NCBI GenBank assembly: GCA_033439255.1
Contig: CM065881.1
Span: 2,232,001-2,296,000 of the forward strand
From: Hericium rajendrae
Lineage: Eukaryota > Basidiomycota > Agaricomycetes > Russulales > Hericiaceae
DNA length: 64,000 bases
Direction of reading: 5' to 3'
The notes under the pieces were generated by a model. The model was not told the DNA's origin. It ran no database searches and saw only the letters and a list, made by a program, of their open reading frames with translations. The first letter of the stretch is position 1; each line of letters starts with the position of its first letter. Shown here one piece after another: positions 26,201 through 36,627 of this stretch. The position numbers and the translations under genes were made by a program.

Positions 26201-26694
26201 GAATCGTTCAGCATGTCCAGTCAACAATAGATGAAGATGGGTTACTTCACGCCGAATGCGCCTTCGTTTATGTACCAGGGTGTGGTATGCGCTGTGAAGG
26301 TCTTTCTGATGATATCGTTCCGATATTCCCATCTTCGAAATATTTTTCATATAGACGAGATCGCACCTCGTTTGGCATTAATCGCGAGCAATTGCCTCTG
26401 TTGCCGGCATATGCTTACACAGATTATAAAAGCCAGGGAAGATCAATGAGACATGTCATCGCCGATATAGCGAGTGCGCATGGATTGCAAGGCGCGTATG
26501 TCATGTTGTCTCGAGTAACAAGCTTGGCGGGATTATCTGTGTTAAGGTGGTTTCCAGCTGATAAAATATGCAAACCTTTGCCACACGAGTTTCGTGATGA
26601 ATTTGCGCGTATTGAACAACTTGCACTGGCAACGAAAGTGAAGTTCGAACATGACCATCAACAAGCCATGAGAGGATCGCCCGCGCTATTTTAG
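20293..26694 (+). CDS. Helitron Rep/helicase (HUH nuclease fused to PIF1-like helicase), intact
   Basis: Four exons (20293-20350, 20400-20486, 20536-20592, 20642-26694), all joined in phase 1, give about 2084 residues. The long last exon is open throughout. The order is a disordered N-terminus, a Cys-containing region (YACAVCGIGYSQDE), the Helitron_like_N rolling-circle endonuclease with the HUH motif GRGSLHCHMLLWL near 23110, and the two-tyrosine motif YVTDYITKS near 23683. The C-terminal SF1 PIF1-like helicase has Walker A GVGGTGKSH near 25230, Walker B LFIDEVSM near 25450 and FCGDFGQLKPV near 25580. The known role is rolling-circle transposition: nicking by the tyrosines and unwinding by the helicase. 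All catalytic residues I can check are present, so the element looks autonomous. The AT-rich codon use of the main exon differs from the GC-rich host genes nearby, which fits recent arrival. Confidence 0.93.
20293..26694 (+). mobile_element. Helitron, coding core (ends not located)
   Basis: The element is inferred from the intact Rep/helicase gene. Helitrons insert between A and T, begin with TC and end in CTRR after a short hairpin. I could not assign either end with confidence. A GCGCGT...ACGCGC hairpin sits near 27856-27874, but no CTRR follows at the expected distance. Confidence 0.8.
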
Positions 26695-26841
26695 ATCTGT
26701 GCAGAATCATCAGCGAGGCATGAAAAGAAAAACTGGAGGATGCACGACAACCGTCTTACTAGATAGGCTGACGACGAAAGGTAGATGCCGGCCATGCCCT
26801 TCTCAAAGTCGACGGACCAGAGTAGGCGGTGGCTGGATGAT

Positions 26842-27380
26842 CCCCTCGCCCTTCTTCACGCTTGCGTCGCGCGATGCCGCCGCTGTCGCCACCGCTGTCG
26901 GTATCGTCTGCTCCGCCATCCCCAACGTCCACTCCGTCACCTGCGAGTCCGCGAAGTGCAAAGTCTCCGCGTGCGTCATCGGCTTCATCCCTAACACCTC
27001 CCTCGACGGCTGTGTCTCCGGCACCGTTTCTGCGCGTCACTCGACGCCGCTGGTGCTGAGGGTGCCAAAGGCGCCGCTCACATCGGCCGTCGTGGTCTTG
27101 TTGACACTGTTGGAACCGAACGTCTCGTCGCCAAAGTCAAGATGCTGCCGCGAAGATCGGCCAGATCGTTGGTGTCGCCGAAGGTGCCAAGGGAGCTGCT
27201 CACGTCGGCTGTCATTTCGTTGGCGCTGCTGGTGCCGAGGGCGCTGCTGCTCATGTCCGTCACGTCGTTGGTGTGGCTGACGAAGCGAAGGGTACTCTGC
27301 ACGCTGGCCGTAAGGCTCTCGCCGCCAAGGTTGGCCACGTCGCTACTTTCCTTCCTCCAGATATCAGAGATGACGCTTGA
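26842..27380 (+). pseudogene. CPL1/PriA-like cysteine-rich protein remnant
   Basis: An open stretch encodes CSAIPNVHSVTCESAKCKVS then ACVIGFIPNTSLDGC, the C-terminal cysteine pattern of basidiomycete PriA/CPL1-like secreted proteins. The reading then jumps frame at least twice. In the shifted frames it gives Ala/Gly-rich repeats (GAEGAKGAAHIG, GVAEGAKGAAHVG, GVADEAKGTLHAG) and closes at a TGA near 27380. No upstream exon with the family's N-terminal signal peptide is visible. The piece lies directly 3' of the Helitron gene, so it may be a captured gene fragment or a host gene broken by the insertion. Repeats and cysteines are seen; the family assignment rests on the cysteine spacing. Confidence 0.6.
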
Positions 27381-28034
27381 ATATTTCTTAGTTCTGCAGT
27401 TAAGCTGCGGAGAAGAAGAAAATCAGCGATCGACTCAATTTTGATCGTGCAATGGGTGCGCATAAGATCTTTGTTGACCACTCCGTGCAGGTACTTACCT
27501 CCGCTACCCATCCCGTTCGGCGTTGCTGATCGACGACTCTTCTTTGCAGAGTCACGCTCACCCGACTGCAAGCATAACATCCTATGCCATGATTGACGAT
27601 TCATCGTGCCCAGTCTTTCAATCCCCGGAGTTGACGAACACTGTAGAACCGAGGCAAAAAGATACGAGAACGAGTAGGGACAGACACGGATAAGGTATTG
27701 AGACAGAGGAACACAAGAGCAACTAGTGAAGGTTGATTCAGAAAGGCGGCGACTACAATGGTAATTGTTCAGGAACTATACAAGACAAGCGCCTGCTGGT
27801 TGTAGACGCTCGGTATAGACGCGTCAGGTAATAAAAGCGCTTAAGCAAGAGTAGACGCGCGTGCTTAGACGCGCAACTCGAGCAGATACATGAGTCATTC
27901 ATGCTTTGTCACATTCTTGTTTGTCATAGTTAGTATGTCATGCAACGGGTCCTGAAAGACGCCTTGCAGGCACTGCGTGTTCTTCTCCTGAGACTGTCCG
28001 TGTCTTTATCGTCCGTCTATTCACTCTCAAGCTC
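27381..28034. other. spacer with tagacgc direct repeats and a GC-rich hairpin
   Basis: No gene is seen. Between about 27800 and 27880 the motif tagacgc occurs four times (tagacgctc, tagacgcgtc, tagacgcgcg, tagacgcgc), and the last two form a perfect 6-bp stem GCGCGT/ACGCGC. This may be a transposon terminus or a regulatory cluster. Confidence 0.5.
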
Positions 28035-28967
28035 ATGGCTGTTATCGCTTCTCTACCTGCGGAGACTTGGTCTCTTATTTGCTGCTGCTCATCACTCGTA
28101 ACTTTACATGCATTGTCGCTCACGAACCATTTCTTGCGCAATGTGATATGCATGCATCTGCGGCGATCGTTGCGTATTGCAGGCGTCCAGTACATTCGAA
28201 ATTGGGACGCTTTTCTCGAACTCCTTCGTACTACTGACTCAGTGGTATCAGGTCCTTTTTTATCAGATTTCTTGGCTCACTTGCCATCCATATCTCCCTG
28301 CCCCATGGAAATCTGTTGCCCTCGTAATCACACTTCCTTCGACATGCTTGCGAAGTTTCTTGTAGATCAGGAAGGTTACCACCTCAAGTCCAATCGGGAA
28401 CCTGTCGGCATCATAGATGGTTTGCAGATCGATACTTCCAGCAGTGTAGTTGGCCGGAGTCGTCGCGTTCTTCAAAAATCCATTTATCGTCACGACAATC
28501 GTACTCATCCTATCATTCTCTTGGAAAGCATTACGAATTCGTCCCTCGATCCCCTCACGCACAGGCCTACAACTCTTGAGATGAATTTTATGTCTCCCTC
28601 CACGGTTGCTTGCGCCTATCCATCTTTTACTTTCCGTGCAGAATGTATCACCAATCCTGAAGATCTTCGCCTTCACCGATCCCGATTCCATTGGACGCGG
28701 TATATCGAGCGAGGCTACAATCTCATGACCTTCGAGTCCAACGAACATAGCCATAATTGGAGAAACTCGGAAAGAGAAGATGATGTTTGTCGCCCCGAAT
28801 GTCCCTTAATACGCCGTACCTTTCTTGATAGCGGATCTTGGCAATTGCCTCTTGCTTCTTTCGCAGCAACATATCCTCTCCATACCCATCCGAAATGGAA
28901 GATGGGGGGAGTTCACTGTCCCTGGAAGTGCAGAAAAAGACGAGTGGGTCGTCCGGGTAATACATGA
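28035..28967 (+). CDS. F-box-like / nucleotidyltransferase-fold-like protein F1
   Basis: This is a single-exon reading of 310 residues, member one of three related genes in the cluster (also 33918 and 35591). The N-terminus (LPAETWSLICCCSSLVTLHALSLTNHFLR) has the spacing of an F-box-like helix bundle. The block VVSGPFLSDFL followed by MEICCPRN aligns with SGSFPFVIIL...GDLDIYCPR in the third member, a pattern reminiscent of the GS...DxD core of polymerase-beta-fold nucleotidyltransferases. Here the acidic pair is lost, so catalysis is unlikely. The C-terminus is Cys/Trp-rich (GVHCPWKCRKRR). I know this family as a large Agaricomycete expansion without assigned function. A short extra 3' exon is possible because a GT donor lies just before the stop. 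Confidence 0.6.
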   Translation: MAVIASLPAETWSLICCCSSLVTLHALSLTNHFLRNVICMHLRRSLRIAGVQYIRNWDAFLELLRTTDSVVSGPFLSDFLAHLPSISPCPMEICCPRNHTSFDMLAKFLVDQEGYHLKSNREPVGIIDGLQIDTSSSVVGRSRRVLQKSIYRHDNRTHPIILLESITNSSLDPLTHRPTTLEMNFMSPSTVACAYPSFTFRAECITNPEDLRLHRSRFHWTRYIERGYNLMTFESNEHSHNWRNSEREDDVCRPECPLIRRTFLDSGSWQLPLASFAATYPLHTHPKWKMGGVHCPWKCRKRRVGRPGNT

Positions 28968-29680
28968 CTCGTAAGTAATTCCGAATGTCTTTCTACTCAC
29001 CGTGATTGATTTTTCATTCTTATAGTTACCATCCTGCGCGCTCTTCAACAACGCCGAAATCTGTTGTGGCTGTCTTCCTATCTGCACGCCCGTTTCCTCT
29101 CCGCAATAGCTCGTATTACGTCCAATGCTTCGCAGGCTCCGATCTTCTTCAATCACGTTTCAACTCAGGCATAAGCATCTCAAAATACTGAACGTGAGAT
29201 TATTTTTTAACTTAATTTGCATTCCTGAGCTGAAGATGTCAATGCGCTTGAACTGCCGCGACTTTGAACAGTGCGTATAATGATGGAATCATGTATTTGA
29301 ATCAGACGCAATCTTCGAGCTGCATGGGGATTACCTTCCGAAGGTGCGTTTTATAACTCGCTCTCAAATCTACGGCGGTTAAGCACAGCGCGCAGTACTA
29401 TCTAGCGCCACTCTACTAGGCCATGCAAACAAAAAGTCGAATAGCTAAGTGAAACCGGCGACCAGTTTCTTAGGTTCAGACCATTAGACTTTATTTTCTG
29501 CCCGTTTTATTATTCAACGCCTCGAAGCTAGACCTATGTATCATATAATAAGACCACGAAACATACTATACTTTATCTAGCCTTGCTTCTCTTGCAGCTG
29601 TGATCCATTTCTTCCATTTCCCGAACCATATCTGATATTATGACCATAGAAACAGTAAGTCTTGCAATTGATCCATCGAC
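28968..29680. other. convergent intergenic region, no gene seen
   Basis: This spacer lies between F1 (plus) and the minus-strand gene ending at 29681. It is AT-rich near 29460-29600. No supported open frame was found. Confidence 0.5.
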
Positions 29681-30855
29681 CTACATCTCTTCGTCTGCAT
29701 CTTGAGGCTCTTCTCCGGCATCCACGGGCTCCTGATCAAGGAACACAACTGCGCTCCGCGCTTGCTGTATAGTTACTGGCGGTGGAGGGCCCGTGATACC
29801 GGGCATACTCATGATCTATAACGGGCATTGACGAACATGAGCACTTTCCGACAATAGAAGACGTGAAGCGTTCACTCACAGTAGGCACAGACACTGCAGG
29901 GCACAACTGAATGACATGCGTAAAAGAGAGACGGAGGGAGACCCTCGTCATATATCCATGACGACGAACAACAGCGATATCAATGTTGAAACCAACGTCC
30001 ACAAAGTCGCCTTCAGACAGCATGGCCGGTTCAGTCTTGACAACCAAGCCAGAAGGCAGACGTCGCCCAAAACTGATCTTTTCCACAACACGCCACCTAC
30101 CCGCCATCTTCGCTGCTGCACCAGAAGGATCCTCCTGTGCGGTCAACTGAGATGGCGGAAGCGCAGAGTGCATATAGACCTGGAATAGACGTTCAGCATT
30201 CACGAAAAAAACTTATACCCGATGACCATTACCTTCGTGAATACTCGACGCTCGAAAGCGATTCGTCCGGGAGTACCTCCGCGCTCATCTTGCTCCTGAC
30301 CCGCACGAGTCTCCCTCACAACGAGCCGATGCAAATTGTCGAGAGCGATCTCTTGTGGACGAAAAGCATTCTCGAAGCCGGTTCCGTGAATAATCATAAA
30401 CTGAGTAGCCTTCATCGCATTACTTTCTAGTCTATACAAGACGCGTCAGTATCAGTAACAGAAACAATAATGCAAGCACCGACCCATCCCAATTTCCACT
30501 CGAGCTGAAGTTGTGCTCTGCCAGCAGACCGTAAAAACGACCGCTAGGCTGCATCAAATCCTCCTGGCTGCAAGGCGATCCGTCGTCATTCACGCGATAT
30601 ACCAGCACATTCTGCCTAGACTTGTCCAACGTCTGCGGTAGAGACAAGACTGTCACCCATTTACACATTCCTTCGTAGTCCACGGGCATCGCGCCTCGTG
30701 CGCCGCCCGTTGCGTGCTCTGGATCTGTAGCCAAACAAGCTACACCATTCGGCCACATCTCCCGAGCATACTCGTGGCCATTAGGAGCTATATCCGAAAA
30801 AGATGAGCATATCACAATAATGGTTCGCGAATCTCATACCTGTCGCAAATGACAT
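29681..30855 (-). CDS. unknown cluster protein E with a C-terminal beta-rich domain
   Basis: Five exons are read on the minus strand. The first is only 16 bases (30855-30840), and all junctions keep phase; the product is about 310 residues. After MSFATAPNGHEYAREMWPNG come a mixed alpha/beta region and then GDFVDVGFNIDIAVV...SLRLSFTHVIQLCPA. This last block resembles VLVEATVSRYRP...FNLQSVSLLAQA in the gene at 31662 and GDFVVVECSVVRAN...FDIKNISVLATA in the gene at 37285. I read it as a shared small beta-barrel-like domain; this is a pattern match by eye, not a known family. The C-terminus is acidic. The gene faces the gene at 31662 head to head across about 800 bases. Confidence 0.6.
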
Positions 30856-31661
30856 AGTCTGCTAGGACGGACGGAAAAGGACGACGCAACCTGCGCAAAG
30901 TCCCCGCGTCTGCGTTCTTGGTTATAACATTGCTCTATCAGGTTAATCTAGACCATCCTTCCCTTGGCCCAAGTCATCATGACGATGCATAACACACTCA
31001 CCTCCTTTTCCCCTACAAGACGCGAGCATTAATTGCATCTAGGCACTCTCAATTCGTGGACTTCTGGAAATAGCAAGATTGCCAAAGTTAGAATAGTTTC
31101 TACGAGGAAAATAGAGAATATACCTTCAGCGATCTATATGCAGAAAAAAGAAACTGTAGAAACTACTCAGACGGATGGATACGATCTGTTATAGACACTG
31201 AAAGAAAAGACACGCTTCGTTGCCTTACACGTGTTGGCTTGCGCGCTTCATTACGTACCTGGCGTTTTGTGGCTCGATAACACTCCGCGTGACAATCCTT
31301 TTCCTTTCCTCTACGGATGTTCATACCATGATGCCGCTTTTTTTCCACAAACCAAGCTACAACTTGGCGGCGGACTTGTCCAAATCAGTTCGCTTCGTCG
31401 GCGCCCGCGCAGTCGATCGCTATTCAGTTACCTCCACGATCTCAACGATTCCGCGCTCCCAAGTTGCAGCTCAGTTTCAACCTCCTGACATTTGCTCCCC
31501 AGAAAGCCATCGCCCGGGTAAATGTCTGACGCTCCAGTATCTAGCAAGTACCGCTGTCGAGAATCATCTGCTTTTCCCCTTTCTCCTCCCATTCTCGTTT
31601 CGACCTTCGTCACAGTGTACCACCCTTCACTGCTTCCTGCTACCGCTTTTCTGATAGAACC
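30856..31661. other. divergent promoter region between cluster genes E and C
   Basis: No gene is supported. The region separates two divergent genes and so must hold both promoters. Open frames on both strands overlap one another and show no splice support. Confidence 0.45.
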
Positions 31662-32892
31662 ATGGGAAGAGGCGATAAAAGAAAACTGGCCGATATCGTC
31701 CCTGACAACCCCGACCTGCAAGAATCGGCCTTGCCTGCAAAAGCTCCCAAGATGGACGCCGCCGCGGAAGAAGACAAGTAAGTACTGTTCATAATGGACG
31801 TTCTCTCATACTCACTAATCTACCTTGCTATCGCCACAGTACGACGACCGCAAGTGAATCAGCTGGAAGTTCTCTGTCCGTTACAGAAAATAAGGAACAA
31901 CAGTACGCCCTTGACAACAATTCGTATCCTCCGCTACTAAAACCCTGACACATCCTGGTTCAGTTCTACCACAGAATCGGCACCTATGCCTGCCCCTCCT
32001 GTTATCCGTAGTGATCAGGTCGCCGATGGTAAAAACATAACACCTGTTTCTATCGACGGACATATACTCGAATCCCTCGAATATCAAGACAGAGCGATAC
32101 TAAAGTTAGTCTTTTTACCATACTGATTCATATAATACTCACACACAGCAGTCGTATGGCTCGCTTTTTATCATATAAATCCACCGATAACATCACTTAT
32201 TCCGTTCTTGATCTTCCTTCGGATCTCGACTGGGGGACAGGGCAGAAATCGGAAGTTAAAAATCTATGTCGCCGGGGTTCCAAACAACCTATCGTGATCT
32301 GGTTGCCCGGTACAATCAACACGCGCTTCTTCTACACCACGGGCGGCCAACCCCTTGACCGGGTCTCAGTTTCCGTTGTACCTGCTTCCAAAGCGGCATT
32401 CAACGCAGCTCGCCACCTCCTCATGCGCTTCTCGGATCAGAGAGGTAGGTCTATACCCACAATATTCCCCTCATATAATAACTCATAATATTTTCTACTC
32501 TTAGATCCACCTGCTATCGCAGGTAACGCCGTTCGAGTCTCCAGATGGCAAAGCTCTGCTGAACGTGGCTCGACTGCAAATGTGGTACGCGGTTTTACTT
32601 TCGTGTGTCATGCACCATCTAAAGATGACCATAGATCAGAGAATTCCTAAACGTTTATGATGCGACTTCTACCTTCCTACCGAAGTCCCAGATGCCTGTT
32701 TTGAGTGCATCGTCTGTCCACTTTGATGATTCCGTGCTCGTCGAGGCCACGGTATCCCGATATCGTCCCAAAGGCGAGAAAAACACGTGGCAGGCGGCAT
32801 TCAATCTTCAAAGTGTTTCGCTTCTTGCCCAGGCTCCTTCTGTAAATTCGGAGGTGGTCGCAGACTTGGAGGGTCCTGATGTCCGAATCTGA
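31662..32892 (+). CDS. unknown cluster protein C, nuclear-type N-terminus and beta-rich C-terminus
   Basis: Six exons join in phase to give about 297 residues. The last intron (about 110 bases, from 32580 to 32688) is long for this genome, and reading through it instead gives an earlier stop. The N-terminus (MGRGDKRKLADIVPDNP, then APKMDAAAEED) is charged and low-complexity. The middle has DLPSDLDWGTGQKSEVKNLC. The C-terminus has DDSVLVEATVSRYRPKGEKN and FNLQSVSLLAQA, matching the beta-rich block of genes E and G. Function unknown. An OB-like fold is a guess from the strand pattern. Confidence 0.6.
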
Positions 32893-33189
32893 GTAGGTGA
32901 ATTGTGACATGTCTGAACCGATGCGGTCTTGCTATTTGACGCTTCGTAATCTCCATCATTATCCGCCCTTCGCGCTATCCCACCTTTACACGTCTTCGTT
33001 TCTTTTCGCATTATTATCGATACTGTAAAAAAAAATGTAATCTGGTCTTGCTATATGGTCAACCCCTTTATAATTGTGTCCGTAAATCATGTGCGACCTT
33101 GCCTTCAGCAACCCTCCTAAGCATCGTCTTCCCTCCTCCATCTCCATCTACGTAACATCAACTTCTCTCCCAGATAAACCAAGCACAAC

Positions 33190-33770
33190 ATGACCACAGT
33201 ACGTTCATTCTATACTTTACGCACGCTTTTCACATCCACCATACACAGTACCGTGACCCGATCGAACACCTGCAAGCCGCTCTATGGAACGGCATCTACG
33301 TGCATCCCAATTTTGGGTCAGAGAATCCTACCTCTTCACCGGACACTATCCTTCTTCACGTCGACAACTGCATGTTGACCTTCGACAAAGACGGTCAAAT
33401 CAGTACGCAAGACGCTCGGGACCTATTACAGTCCAACACCACCGAACTCGTCGGTAATATTTATGACCGCGACCCCACGGAATTCGATTGGTACTACAGC
33501 CTTTACGCCGCACCGCAAAACACATGCGGCGACTTGCCTGTCAATAGCATCGCATCCGTGGCTCTAAAGGCCGGTGATCCCCCCATCCGTGGTCCCGTCC
33601 TCGTGGTCAAGAACGGACCTGCCTCAGGGTTCTGGGATATAGATGAGAGGGTTTCTGACTCCAGATTCGCCAAGACTATCTGGTGGTACTTATCCAGCGG
33701 AAACACAGTCGAGCAGGTCTTTGGCATGCGCAATCTCTTTCGTTTGCTCGCAGACAGTCCAGATGCATAA
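33190..33770 (+). CDS. unknown cluster protein P (175 residues)
   Basis: There are two exons: 33190-33198, which is just nine bases (M-T-T), and 33249-33770, joined in phase 0. The protein starts YRDPIEHLQAALWNGIYVHP and ends NTVEQVFGMRNLFRLLAD. No signal peptide or membrane segment is seen. I do not recognise the family. The stop lies 147 bases before the next gene on the same strand. The spacer on its left (32893-33189) shows nothing else. Confidence 0.6.
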
Positions 33771-33917
33771 ATGGCCTATGTAATACACGTGCTTCCGACT
33801 CTGTCCACGTGATTACAGTTGAGCACTGTACCAAATCTCGCCTCATCTTCTAACGTTCCACATCATACGCCTACGAAACCCATCTTTTGTCTAGTACGAG
33901 CCGCTGTTCCTTATACT

Positions 33918-34790
33918 ATGAATGATACACGAAACCTCTTTCCGATCTCCATCTGGCGTCGTATCAGTCGTTTCTCTGATCTCGCGACAGCGATAGCAAT
34001 CAAAAACACTTCCCAACGCCTGCGCATATTGCTTCACGACTACATCCCAACCGCGATTCGCAACGATCTGCAATCCTGGCTTACAGATCTCCACCTCGTT
34101 CAGCTCACTATGTCTCAATCGGACACGATCCTCGTCGGTTCTTTCCCACTTTCTCTCATCCTTTCTCCTTTCAGAAACTGGGATCCGCCCAACCTTGATT
34201 TTATCTGTTCATCCCTAAACGCTATGCAAGCGTTAGAGAACGTTCTCATCAGTCATTGCGGATACCGGTTCAAGCAAATGGCTTCCTTCTCGCATTCTTA
34301 TAGTATCCACAACCACGCGATACAACGCATCAACATGTACGACAAAGCCAACAATACACACGACCAACGCACCATCAATATCATGATATGCTTCCCCGCT
34401 TATACTCCAACTCAATGCGTGCCTCGGACATGGTCGTCCCTTCTCGTCAACTATCTGTCCGCTCGCGATCTCGTTTGCGCTTACCCTTTGTGGACAACTC
34501 GCAATGCCGGCCTTCTTCTCGACAGAGTTTTTTCTCCCGACGCTTCTACTACAACGAAAATGCACGATCAAGCGGCCTGGCAGAAATATCTTGACCGAGC
34601 CTTTCTTGTCGCGGCCCCACAAATCTCAGGACTTCCTAACGCCATCATCAATCTTTCCAAGCGTGGCTATGGACTTCAAGACACCCGCAGCTTGCAGGAC
34701 GATACCTGTCTCCGCGTCACATGGAACGAAGAAGGTCAAGTTACTCACTTAGACCAATCTTTCCTCTGGCTCGCCGGCAACATTGACTAG
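33918..34790 (+). CDS. F-box-like / nucleotidyltransferase-fold-like protein F2
   Basis: A single exon gives 290 residues. FPISIWRRISRFSDLATAIA forms the F-box-like start. ILVGSFPLSLILSPF followed by NLDFICSSLN is the degenerate GS...DxD-like block. PRTWSSLLVNYLSARDLVCA then YPLWTTRNAG matches the LTADTLCITYPRATLRGEG segment of F3. Compared with F3 the protein is shorter and lacks the Cys-rich tail. It is related to F1 and F3 by these shared blocks; role unknown. It sits 147 bases after gene P and 131 bases before gene I, all on the same strand. Confidence 0.6.
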   Translation: MNDTRNLFPISIWRRISRFSDLATAIAIKNTSQRLRILLHDYIPTAIRNDLQSWLTDLHLVQLTMSQSDTILVGSFPLSLILSPFRNWDPPNLDFICSSLNAMQALENVLISHCGYRFKQMASFSHSYSIHNHAIQRINMYDKANNTHDQRTINIMICFPAYTPTQCVPRTWSSLLVNYLSARDLVCAYPLWTTRNAGLLLDRVFSPDASTTTKMHDQAAWQKYLDRAFLVAAPQISGLPNAIINLSKRGYGLQDTRSLQDDTCLRVTWNEEGQVTHLDQSFLWLAGNID

Positions 34791-34921
34791 ATCTCATCTC
34801 GTACTTCGCTCGGCAACGCCCGATAACCTCTGTACCACACTCAGATCGAGCTCCCTTCTCTTTCAGACATCTCTCCCTCATCATCGCACAAACAAAGATA
34901 TTTCACACTCGCATATCTCGT

Positions 34922-35456
34922 ATGGTAGGATTTTTGCTCAATTTATAACCCATATTTACACTCACACAAACTTCATCAGAGCTCGCCAATCCTGCGTAAC
35001 GTCTTCTCCAGACTGGCGACCTACGACATCCATTGCATACGGCACATCGCCGCCGACATATATCTCATCGCGTCAGCGGCATTCAATCAAGTACGTCATA
35101 TACCACACCAAGTCGCTCTCCCTAACCAACTTCCACCGCAGCTCGACGAAGACATGCTGCAAAACAACATTCTAGCCTCGTTCCCCTGGCACCAATTCCA
35201 AAATATACGATACGCCGTTGCATTGACGACTGAAATCCTCGATTTCTTACGCCACGCACCTCCGCCCACACCTTCTCCAGCTCGCTACAATATACCTATA
35301 ACTCACAATCATTTCCTCGTTCATATCTTTCAGTCTGCAACAGCTCTACGTACCAGCTGTACCTCCTTGTCCGATCACCAATCCCAAGGTCTCACATTCA
35401 CACCCGTTGGTCTCTTTTTTGTAGCCTCTCGTATCCACGATGTTCCATTCGAGTAG
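34922..35456 (+). CDS. unknown cluster protein I (142 residues); first exon is only the ATG
   Basis: The exons are 34922-34924, 34980-35090 and 35142-35456. The first consists of the start codon alone, immediately followed by a GT donor. The join gives M then SSPILRNVFSRLATYDIHC, IAADIYLIASAAFNQ and a Pro/Thr-rich middle, ending PVGLFFVASRIHDVPFE. The frame inside the first intron is closed by stops, which supports splicing. I do not recognise the family. It lies between F2 and F3 on the same strand. Confidence 0.5.
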
Positions 35457-35590
35457 CAGAATTAAAAAATCGGATTTATGTACCAAGCTAACAGCTCGAC
35501 CCTTGATGACGTCAAAGACCCTCCTGACTTCGGCTCAGCTCACTCTCGACGAACAACTTCCTCCCGGTCGTGAACATCTTTCCATACAAT

Positions 35591-36616
35591 ATGCCACTCC
35601 TCAGTATTTTATCTCCCGTCATATGCGATGAAATCCTCGAACACGTGCCTCTAGTGGACATGATCGCCCTCACTCAAACAAACAGAGCCTTCCGCCTGCT
35701 AATCCACGCCTTTTTACAGCGCTTATACAACCACCACCTGAAACATTTCGTGCCTGATCCAGTAGCCTTCCGTTCCTTGCTTTTCGACACCAAGTCCCTC
35801 ATATCAGGCTCTTTTCCGTTCGTCATTATCCTTCATGCCTTATCAGCATACAGATTCCGCATTGGCGACCTCGATATATACTGCCCAAGAACAAGCAGCA
35901 CGAGGGTCATCGACTTCCTTACTGATCAAGCCTCTTACCGTATCATAGACGTGATCCCGGAGGAAGACAACGACGGGTTTACCTATGGTGGATACATCAC
36001 CTGTCTCATTCGACTCTTCCATCCCAATGGCATGCGCATAGACGTTATCATCAGTACAGAAGCATCCTCACCTTTGCCGCTCACGAAATTCTGGGGAACA
36101 ATTGTCATGAACTACCTCACGGCCGACACACTCTGCATCACCTACCCCCGCGCAACTCTCCGCGGCGAGGGCCTGGTTGACCCAAGTCAACTTCATTCCG
36201 ATCGAGTACTGGAATGCATATTAAAGTATATCGAACGCGGATTCACCATCACGTCCTTTGATTCTCCCTTCCGCCACCATCCATCATCACATAAAGGCCG
36301 CGCGTACTGTCCACAGACTTTTCGCTTCTTCGAAGACAAGCACTGCCTTACCATGACACTTGGACACCAAATCCGACCACGCGAACGTCTCGAAGGACCC
36401 TTCCCAATCGTACTACCTTTCTGGAGCTACGGTCAATCGACATGTGTCCGAGGATGTGGCGGAAGCGCTAAAACTCTCGTCGGTGTCGTCTCGGGTAAGG
36501 CTCCAGCAGACCGAGACAGTAAGTTACTTCCGAAACTCTCAATACATCCTTCTAACCTATCGCTGAGATAAATACCTTTCAATCAAGGCAAACCCACTCC
36601 CTACGTCCTCTTCTGA
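35591..36616 (+). CDS. F-box-like / nucleotidyltransferase-fold-like protein F3, best-preserved copy
   Basis: The exons are 35591-36518 and 36588-36616 (D then SKPTPYVLF), 318 residues. An F-box-like N-terminus (LSPVICDEILEHVPLVDMIA then TQTNRAFRLLIHAF) leads to LISGSFPFVIIL...GDLDIYCPRTS. Its GS and DxD elements have the order of a polymerase-beta-type nucleotidyltransferase core. Then come YGGYITCLIRLFHPNGMRID, VIISTEASSPLPLTKFWGTI, VMNYLTADTLCITYPRATL, and near the end a Cys-rich CVRGCGG. The blocks are those of a very large Agaricomycete family of unknown function. Whether it binds Skp1 or a nucleotide is inference. The ATG at 35591 was chosen because the frame has no earlier ATG. Its stop is only 11 bases before the next gene. 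Confidence 0.65.
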
Positions 36617-36627
36617 TATCCTCCAAG

